The notes beneath the pieces were generated by a model. That model was not told where the DNA came from and ran no database searches. It worked only from the letters and a program-made list of their open reading frames with translations. The position numbers were made by a program, and so were the translations under genes. Source: Rhizobium sp. CF080 (GTDB lineage: Bacteria > Pseudomonadota > Alphaproteobacteria > Rhizobiales > Rhizobiaceae). Taken from it: a DNA stretch of 64,000 bases. Positions 59,261-64,000 of this stretch are shown here, in pieces (within the stretch, counting starts at the first letter, position 1; each line of letters opens with the position of its first letter). The DNA is taken from NCBI RefSeq assembly GCF_000282095.2, contig NZ_AKKC02000002.1:372001-436000 (forward strand). Direction: 5' to 3'.

Positions 59261-59416
59261 GGCTTTCTCCCGCAGAGGGGAGACGCCGCGGGACGGCATG
59301 CTCACATTTCTGTCGCTGTGACATGAATCCGGTGCCGCGTCGGTGGCCGTCGGAATACTCCTGATAACCTGCGACCGGCGTGACGTGTCTCTCGCCGTGT
59401 AGGACGCACGGTAGCT

Positions 59417-59445
59417 GGATCCTCGGGTCAAGCCCGAGGATGACG
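59417..59445 (+). repeat. Short palindromic repeat, copy 1
   Basis: A 29-base element with core CCTCGGG-TCAAG-CCCGAGG, flanked by GGAT and ATGACG. It is a REP-like element typical of alphaproteobacterial chromosomes. Confidence 0.85.
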
Positions 59446-59531
59446 GCGTTGGAGGTAGTGCCAAGGTGACCAACAGCATGAGTAAGAAATTCTCGACGTT
59501 TGTTTTGGACTCCGTTGCCCCACCTCTCCGT

Positions 59532-59560
59532 CGTCATCCTCGGGCTTGACCCGAGGATCC
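59532..59560 (-). repeat. Short palindromic repeat, copy 2
   Basis: The exact reverse complement of copy 1, 86 bases away, so the two can also fold together as one long hairpin. Confidence 0.85.
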
Positions 59561-59846
59561 ACCCTCCAGATGTCGACCTATCCGGGCACATTCGACACCT
59601 CCCCGCCAGCCCATCAAACACTTAGCCTCCATCGCATCCCCGCCTTCCCAACCCGTGCCTACAATCCCCCCGTTCCGTCACGGATACACCGGCAGGCGTG
59701 CCGGCGAGGCGGGACAGGCGCGGGTCGTGAGGGTGAGACGCAAAATCTCACGGTCCGGGTTCGCGGAAAATGGTCTCCCTCCGGCGACGTGGGACGGGTG
59801 AGAAGCTGTCGGACCGACTTCTCGTTTCGTTTTCCATCATGGAGCG

Positions 59847-59879
59847 CCGATCACCCTGTGCGGCACACAGGGTGATCGG
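59847..59879. repeat. Perfect 14-bp inverted repeat
   Basis: CCGATCACCCTGTG (59847-59860) and its exact complement (59866-59879) around CGGCA. Its sequence differs from the CCTCGGG family. Confidence 0.8.
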
Positions 59880-60143
59880 GGCCGCGCCGTGCGGCGTCCG
59901 AGGTTTTTTTCAAAAACCCGGATTGTGCGGCGCAGGTGGAAGACGATGCCGGGCGGCAGTCATGGCCTGCGGCATCGTAACCTGAGAGCGTGCGTGACGC
60001 CCTCTCCAGGAGAGGCACGCAACCGTTCCCACAACCCCTGTCATCGCAGAGGGACCGAAGTCGCGGATATCAACCGCCGAGCGGGGCGCTGAGAGGTGTC
60101 ACTTATTACTTACCTTACGAGGCGGCTTTCAGCGCCCCGTCCG

Positions 60144-60188
60144 ATCCTCGCCCTCGGGTTAAACCCGAGGGTCGCCCGAGGATGACGA
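60144..60188 (+). repeat. Expanded variant of the palindromic repeat
   Basis: Outer GATCCTCG and CGAGGATGACGA match the ends of copy 1, but the centre is a different 21-base palindrome (60152-60172, 10 + 1 + 10, CCCTCGGGTT arm). Confidence 0.75.
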
Positions 60189-60245
60189 AAAGAAACCGAG
60201 GATCGCCAAGGAATTACCATGCCGTCCTGCCAGCTCCAGCCTTTG

Positions 60246-60497
60246 TCAGTGACGGCCTGCATGAAGCGGGCGCGGCATGTCGGAATGGGTAATCCAGACG
60301 CGCCCGTCGAAAGCCACCTCGCCGTGATCGAGCTTGCTGCTGGCGATCGTTTCGATGAGACCCAGTTTCGAACGCACATCGCCGATCCTGCCGTCGTTGA
60401 CCACGCAGACGGCCTGGCATGTGCCGCCGTCGCGCATGACCAGAAGCGTGTGATGGCTGTTTCGCATGATCTTGTTGGGCAATGTCACGAGCGTCAT
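60246..60497 (-). CDS. Small hypothetical protein
   Basis: An 83-residue protein starting MTLVTLPNKIMRNSHHTLLV with AAGGAGAAGAGC before the ATG at 60497. No signal peptide, no membrane segment and no family recognised; the sequence looks alpha/beta (GRIGDVRSKLGLIETIASSK, VAFDGRVWITHSD). It lies next to the repeat-rich region and is separated from the MarR gene by 151 bases. Confidence 0.55.
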   Translation of the reverse strand: MTLVTLPNKIMRNSHHTLLVMRDGGTCQAVCVVNDGRIGDVRSKLGLIETIASSKLDHGEVAFDGRVWITHSDMPRPLHAGRH

Positions 60498-60648
60498 GCT
60501 CTTCTCCTTGCTGTAACCGGACCGAACGCGTGATGCGTGGATGGCAAGGCTCGGGGAATATGGTCAACAAAAGGTTAACGAAACGGGATTGGATGTGCGG
60601 CTTGCCCGGCAGCCGGGCGGCCTTGCCCGCAGCGGCGTCGATAGCGGG

Positions 60649-61155
60649 TCACTTGACCGGCCTGCCCTGGCCGGCCTCGGGAACTTCGCGCAGCGGCGCC
60701 CGGCTCAGTTCGTTGCCGGCGGCGATCGCCTTGCGCAGAAGCCGCAGCAGTTCGTCGGCTTCTGCTGCCGTCAGGCCGCGCAGCATCAGTTCCTGCGCCG
60801 CCTCCACCGCCGGCGCTATTCCGTCGAGGGTCTTTCGCCCATCGTCGGTGATCTGCAGCTCGCGGGCGCGCCGGTCCTTGGTGCTGGCATTGCGCACCAG
60901 CAGACCCTTCTGCACCAGCCGGTCGACGACCCCGGTAATCGTCGTCCGGTCATAGGCGATCAGCCCGGCCAGCGTGACCTGATCGATCCCGGGATTGGTG
61001 CTGATCGCGGCGAGCGCCGCGTATTGAACAGGTGTCAGATCGTAGCCGGCTTGATCGACCTCGGCGTGGAAGACCGCCACGGCGATCTGCTGGAACCGGC
61101 GGGCCAGATGCCCCGGCATATCATCGTTGTCTTTCACCGAACTCTCCAAAACCAT
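60649..61155 (-). CDS. MarR-family regulator
   Basis: A 168-residue winged-helix regulator. The recognition region GIDQVTLAGLIAYDRTTITGVVDRLVQKGLLVRNASTKDRRARELQIT (about 60-107) is the MarR signature, including the DRR wing. The start at 61155 gives the normal length; longer reading would run over the divergent promoter. It is divergent from the aromatic hydroxylase gene, and a symmetrical site in the shared promoter (61175-61185) is the likely operator. Confidence 0.9.
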   Translation of the reverse strand: MVLESSVKDNDDMPGHLARRFQQIAVAVFHAEVDQAGYDLTPVQYAALAAISTNPGIDQVTLAGLIAYDRTTITGVVDRLVQKGLLVRNASTKDRRARELQITDDGRKTLDGIAPAVEAAQELMLRGLTAAEADELLRLLRKAIAAGNELSRAPLREVPEAGQGRPVK

Positions 61156-61162
61156 CGCAAGC

Positions 61163-61191
61163 TTGACATGTGTACTGATAATCAGCATACT
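61163..61191 (+). promoter_or_regulatory. Strong promoter of the hydroxylase gene with MarR-type operator
   Basis: TTGACA (61163-61168), 17-base spacer, CATACT (61186-61191): a near-consensus sigma-70 promoter. The spacer holds the palindrome CTGATAATCAG (61175-61185), so a MarR dimer bound there would exclude RNA polymerase. Confidence 0.75.
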
Positions 61192-61261
61192 GATCAATAT
61201 TGGATCCGCCGAATCCATTTCCGCGGACGCCATCAAGAAACATGCGGAGGAAACTGGTTCC

Positions 61262-63196
61262 ATGCAATTCCATCTGAATGGGTTCGAGCCCGGCGACCCG
61301 GAAATCTTTCACCTGGAGGATCGATACAGCGCTCCGGCTGATAAAGGACCGCTTCCCACCGAAGTCGATGTGCTGATCGTCGGCTGCGGGCCGGCGGGCC
61401 TGACGCTTGCCGCACAGCTCTCGGCCTTTTCCGACATCAAGACCTGCATCGTCGACCAGAGATCCGGCCCGCTGCTGCGCGGCCAGGCGGACGGCATTGC
61501 CTGCCGCACGATGGAAATGTTCCACGCCTTTGGCTTTGCCGAGCGGGTGCTGAGAGAATCCTACTGGGTCAACGAGACCTCTTTCTGGAAGCCCGACGAC
61601 TTGAAGCGCGAGAACATCGTCCGCAGCGGGAGGATCGACGACACGGAGGACGGGCTTTCCGAATTCCCGCATGTCATCCTCAACCAGGCGCGGGTGCAGG
61701 ATTTCTTCCTCGACGTCATGCGCAAATCGCCGACCAGGCTCGAACCGCATTATTCGCGGCGCCTGATCGATCTGGAGACCGACCCCGCCGCCTCCGACTA
61801 TCCGGTGACCGCAAGGCTGGAGCGTCTCGATCCCTCCCACGAAGGCGAGGTCGAGATCGTCAAGGCCCGTTACGTGGTCGGCTGCGACGGGGCGCGCAGC
61901 ACGGTGCGCAAGTCGATCGGCCGGGCGCTGCACGGCGATTCCGCCAATCACGCCTGGGGCGTCATGGACGTGCTTGCCGTCACCAGTTTTCCCGACATCC
62001 GCCTCAAGGCGCTGATCCAGTCCGCCGGCGAAGGCAGCATCGTGCTGATCCCGCGCGAGGGCGGCTACATGGTCCGCATCTATGTCGAGATGGACAAACT
62101 CAACGAAAACGAGCGGGTCGCGAGCCGGAACATCACCGTCGACAAGCTGATCGCGGCCGTGCAGCGTGTCCTGCATCCCCACACGTTCGAGGTGAAGGAG
62201 GTCGCCTGGTGGTCGGTCTACGAGATCGGCCAGCGCCTTACCGACAAGTTCGATGACGTGGCCGAAGACGCGATCGGAGAGCGTCTGCCCCGCGTGTTCA
62301 TTGCCGGTGACGCCTGCCATACGCATAGCCCGAAAGCCGGCCAGGGCATGAATGTCTCGATGCAGGACGGGTTCAATCTCGGCTGGAAACTGGCGGCCGT
62401 CCTGCAGGGACGGAGCAGGCCCGAACTGCTGCACAGCTATTCCGCCGAACGCCAGACCATCGCCAAGGAACTGATCGACTTCGACCGCGAATGGTCGGCC
62501 ATGCTGAGCGCGCCGCTGAAATCCCCCGACAATCCGGATGGCGAAGGCGTCGAGCCGGCGGAAGTCCAGAAATATTTCGTCCGGTCCGGGCGTTATACGG
62601 CCGGCACAGCCACCCGCTACACGCCGTCGGTGCTGACCGGCGAAGCGACCCATCAGCATCTCGCCAAGGGGCTGACGATCGGTACGCGGTTCCATTCGGC
62701 GCCGGTGATCCGGCTGGTCGATGCCAGGCCTACGCAACTCGGCCATGCCGCGAAAGCCGACGGCCGCTGGCGCATCTATGCCTTTGCCGGGGCGGAGGAT
62801 CGTGCCCAGCCATCTTCGCGGCTGCGGGCGCTTTGCGATTTCCTGGCGGACTCCCCCGCCTCGCCGGTGAAGAGACATACGCCGACCGGCCAGGACATCG
62901 ACTCGGTGATCGATGTCCGCGCCGTCTTCCAGCAGGCCCATCGCACGCTCGCCGTAGACACCATGCCAGCCTTCCTCCTGCCCCGGAAGGGGCGCTACGG
63001 GCTCTGCGACTACGAGAAGATGTTCTGCCCCGACTTCAGGGGCGGCCACGATATCTTCGACATGCGCGGCATCGATCGGGAACAGGGCTGCATGGTCCTG
63101 GTGCGGCCGGACCAGTATGTCGCGCATGTGCTGCCGCTCGACGGATATGCCGAGCTGTCGGCATTCTTCAACGGCTTCATGGTGCCGCAGAACTAG
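61262..63196 (+). CDS. FAD-dependent aromatic hydroxylase (phenol/3-hydroxybenzoate monooxygenase type)
   Basis: A 644-residue flavoprotein of the PheA/TfdB family. The FAD-binding GxGxxG site is VDVLIVGCGPAGLTLAAQ (about 35-52), the second FAD motif is RVFIAGDACHTHSPKAGQGMNVSMQDGFNLGWKL (about 344-377), and a C-terminal thioredoxin-like dimerisation domain follows. Length and pattern match phenol 2-monooxygenase and 3-hydroxybenzoate 4-monooxygenase; which one cannot be decided. GGAGGAAAC precedes the ATG at 61262. A MarR gene is divergent, so induction by an aromatic acid is likely. Confidence 0.9.
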   Translation: MQFHLNGFEPGDPEIFHLEDRYSAPADKGPLPTEVDVLIVGCGPAGLTLAAQLSAFSDIKTCIVDQRSGPLLRGQADGIACRTMEMFHAFGFAERVLRESYWVNETSFWKPDDLKRENIVRSGRIDDTEDGLSEFPHVILNQARVQDFFLDVMRKSPTRLEPHYSRRLIDLETDPAASDYPVTARLERLDPSHEGEVEIVKARYVVGCDGARSTVRKSIGRALHGDSANHAWGVMDVLAVTSFPDIRLKALIQSAGEGSIVLIPREGGYMVRIYVEMDKLNENERVASRNITVDKLIAAVQRVLHPHTFEVKEVAWWSVYEIGQRLTDKFDDVAEDAIGERLPRVFIAGDACHTHSPKAGQGMNVSMQDGFNLGWKLAAVLQGRSRPELLHSYSAERQTIAKELIDFDREWSAMLSAPLKSPDNPDGEGVEPAEVQKYFVRSGRYTAGTATRYTPSVLTGEATHQHLAKGLTIGTRFHSAPVIRLVDARPTQLGHAAKADGRWRIYAFAGAEDRAQPSSRLRALCDFLADSPASPVKRHTPTGQDIDSVIDVRAVFQQAHRTLAVDTMPAFLLPRKGRYGLCDYEKMFCPDFRGGHDIFDMRGIDREQGCMVLVRPDQYVAHVLPLDGYAELSAFFNGFMVPQN

Positions 63197-63207
63197 CCCG
63201 CTTCCGG

Positions 63208-63240
63208 TGTGGGAATTGGTTTTTTAGGGACCAATTCCCA
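63208..63240 (+). terminator. Hairpin downstream of the hydroxylase gene
   Basis: GTGGGAATTGGT (63208-63219) pairs perfectly with ACCAATTCCCAC (63229-63240). No T-run follows the stem but the loop holds five T residues. Confidence 0.6.
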
Positions 63241-63277
63241 CCTCAAACAATCTCCGCCCTCATCGCGCTGTTTTCGA

Positions 63278-63313
63278 TTGACGCGCAATTTGTACAACTG
63301 TACAAATTGCGCG
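63278..63313 (+). promoter_or_regulatory. TetR gene promoter overlapped by a 32-bp palindrome
   Basis: TTGACG (63278-63283), 17-base spacer, TACAAA (63301-63306). A perfect palindrome with 15-bp arms and an AC centre (63282-63313; arm CGCGCAATTTGTACA) covers the whole promoter. It is the expected operator of the TetR protein encoded just after it. Confidence 0.8.
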
Positions 63314-63334
63314 GACAATTGACTATGGATCTCC

Positions 63335-63988
63335 ATGCGCCCGAATTTGAGGGAAGCCTTGCTCAGAAACGCCGTGACCCTGTTTTCTCGCAGTGGCTAC
63401 AATGCCGTGTCGCTGCGGGATATCGCCAAGGCGTCCGGCGCCAATGTCGGCAGCCTCACCTACCATTTCGGCTCTAAGGCGAAATTGCTGCGGGAGGTTT
63501 ACGAGCGCCACACGGTGCCGATGAACGCCCGCCGCCGCGAACTGCTGGGCGAGGCGCTGCGGATCAGCGATGCGGATCAGCGGCTGATGGCCATCCTGCG
63601 CGCCTATGTCGTGCCGGCTTTCGTTTCCTCGTCCGAGGGCGATGGCGGCGGTGCCGAATTCACCCGGATGCGGGCGGTGCTGTCGGCGGAAGGAAACCCC
63701 GACGCCCAGGCGATCATCGCGGACGCGTTCGACGAGACGAGCCGTGCCTTTCTCAAGGCTCTGGCCGACTGCGTTCCCGGCGCGCCGTTGAGCGGGCTCG
63801 TCTGGCGCAGCCAGTTCCTGCTCGGATCGCTCTATTACGCTCTGATCAATCCGGACCGCGTGACGCGTCTTTCGGGCGGCACGGTCGACGGAAACGATCG
63901 GGAAGCCGCCGTCAACCAAATCGTCGAGGCGAGCTATGCGAGCTTTCGAAGCCTCGGCGTCGAAACCAGGCAATCCGAGCGCGCCTGA
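63335..63988 (+). CDS. TetR-family regulator
   Basis: A 217-residue regulator. The N-terminal helix-turn-helix is MRPNLREALLRNAVTLFSRSGYNAVSLRDIAKASGANVGSLTYHFGSKAKLL (about 1-50), followed by a helix-rich ligand domain in which FLLGSLYYALINPDRV (about 158-173) is conserved. It looks like the CerR/YbiH-type branch with a longer C-terminal domain. The likely targets are itself and perhaps the hydroxylase unit, but the operator lies only at its own promoter. The start follows a weak GGAT. Confidence 0.88.
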   Translation: MRPNLREALLRNAVTLFSRSGYNAVSLRDIAKASGANVGSLTYHFGSKAKLLREVYERHTVPMNARRRELLGEALRISDADQRLMAILRAYVVPAFVSSSEGDGGGAEFTRMRAVLSAEGNPDAQAIIADAFDETSRAFLKALADCVPGAPLSGLVWRSQFLLGSLYYALINPDRVTRLSGGTVDGNDREAAVNQIVEASYASFRSLGVETRQSERA

Positions 63989-64000
63989 CTTACATGAGGG

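Larger units (their letters stand above)
59215..60245. other. Repeat-rich non-coding region after the flagellin gene
   Basis: About 1 kb with no convincing gene. It holds at least five palindromic elements: the stem at 59225-59260, the paired 29-base repeats at 59417 and 59532 (exact inverse copies), the 14-bp hairpin at 59847-59879 and an expanded relative at 60144-60188. Open frames in it lack ribosome sites and are made of repeat sequence. Confidence 0.65.

Noticed and set aside
59215..60245. CRISPR array in the repeat-rich region
   Set aside because: Repeats are few, inverted and unevenly spaced; there are no regular spacers and no cas genes.
62491..63477. A 328-codon frame overlapping the hydroxylase and TetR genes
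   Set aside because: It is a shifted frame through known coding DNA, rich in Arg/Pro/Ala and with no ribosome site.

Overview
The window reads as a chromosomal segment of an alphaproteobacterium of the order Hyphomicrobiales, most probably family Rhizobiaceae. The evidence is high GC with strong GC3 bias, an Irr-type iron control element in front of a membrane-bound ferritin (mbfA), the infC-rpmI-rplT-pheS-pheT order, a BTLCP transglutaminase-like protein, a HisKA_2/HWE-type histidine kinase, rhizobial-type flagellin, and short palindromic repeats of the CCTCGGGTCAAGCCCGAGG type common in this group. No rRNA or tRNA gene, insertion sequence, integrase or CRISPR array was seen. Most of the window is ordinary core chromosome, with small accessory pieces between.

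Layout. 0.4-11.3 kb: RlpA-like protein, RsmB-type rRNA methyltransferase, a four-gene periplasmic cluster (imelysin, di-heme oxidoreductase, second imelysin-like protein, Tat-exported DUF1513 protein) behind a possible Irr box, then tspO, a hotdog thioesterase, a nucleosidase, guaA and a YqaA-type membrane protein. 11.3-21.7 kb: DNA alkyl repair, a 2H phosphoesterase, a soluble chemoreceptor, small stress-type proteins, ybaK, a metallo-beta-lactamase-fold enzyme, an M29 aminopeptidase, a HigBA-type toxin-antitoxin pair whose start lies inside a 44-bp palindrome, a quinone reductase and xseA. 21.9-27.3 kb: an orphan phage/GTA-type spike-base protein and a surface-glycan cluster (GT-C-like membrane protein, GT2 transferase, methyltransferase, EamA/SMR-like and GtrA-like membrane proteins). 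27.3-31.6 kb: an oxidoreductase, two aldo/keto reductases and small proteins.

31.6-37.2 kb (minus strand): the translation operon infC-rpmI-rplT-pheS-DUF4160-DUF2442-pheT. infC appears to start at AUC. A terminator between rplT and pheS has a competing antiterminator that includes the rplT stop codon. A two-gene DUF4160/DUF2442 module is lodged between pheS and pheT. 37.4-46.3 kb: hydrolase, BTLCP protein, histidine kinase, mbfA with a perfect Irr box, and two near-identical orphan TRAP binding proteins flanking a divergent AraC/SDR pair. 46.6-47.9 kb: a cold-shock gene, rpsU (TTG start) and two small basic or hydrophilic proteins. 47.9-57.8 kb: three MFS exporters with TetR or XRE-cupin regulators, a secreted hydrolase, a Cys-rich secreted protein, GNAT and lepA. 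57.8-64 kb: an orphan ccdA with a ccdB-like remnant, an isolated flagellin, about 1 kb of palindrome-rich non-coding DNA, a MarR-controlled aromatic hydroxylase and a TetR gene behind a 32-bp palindrome.

How they work together: iron handling (imelysin cluster and mbfA) shares the Irr theme; the translation operon shows layered autoregulatory signals; and several accessory units are regulator-plus-target pairs with visible promoters and operators. All assignments are from reading the sequence; no database search was run.
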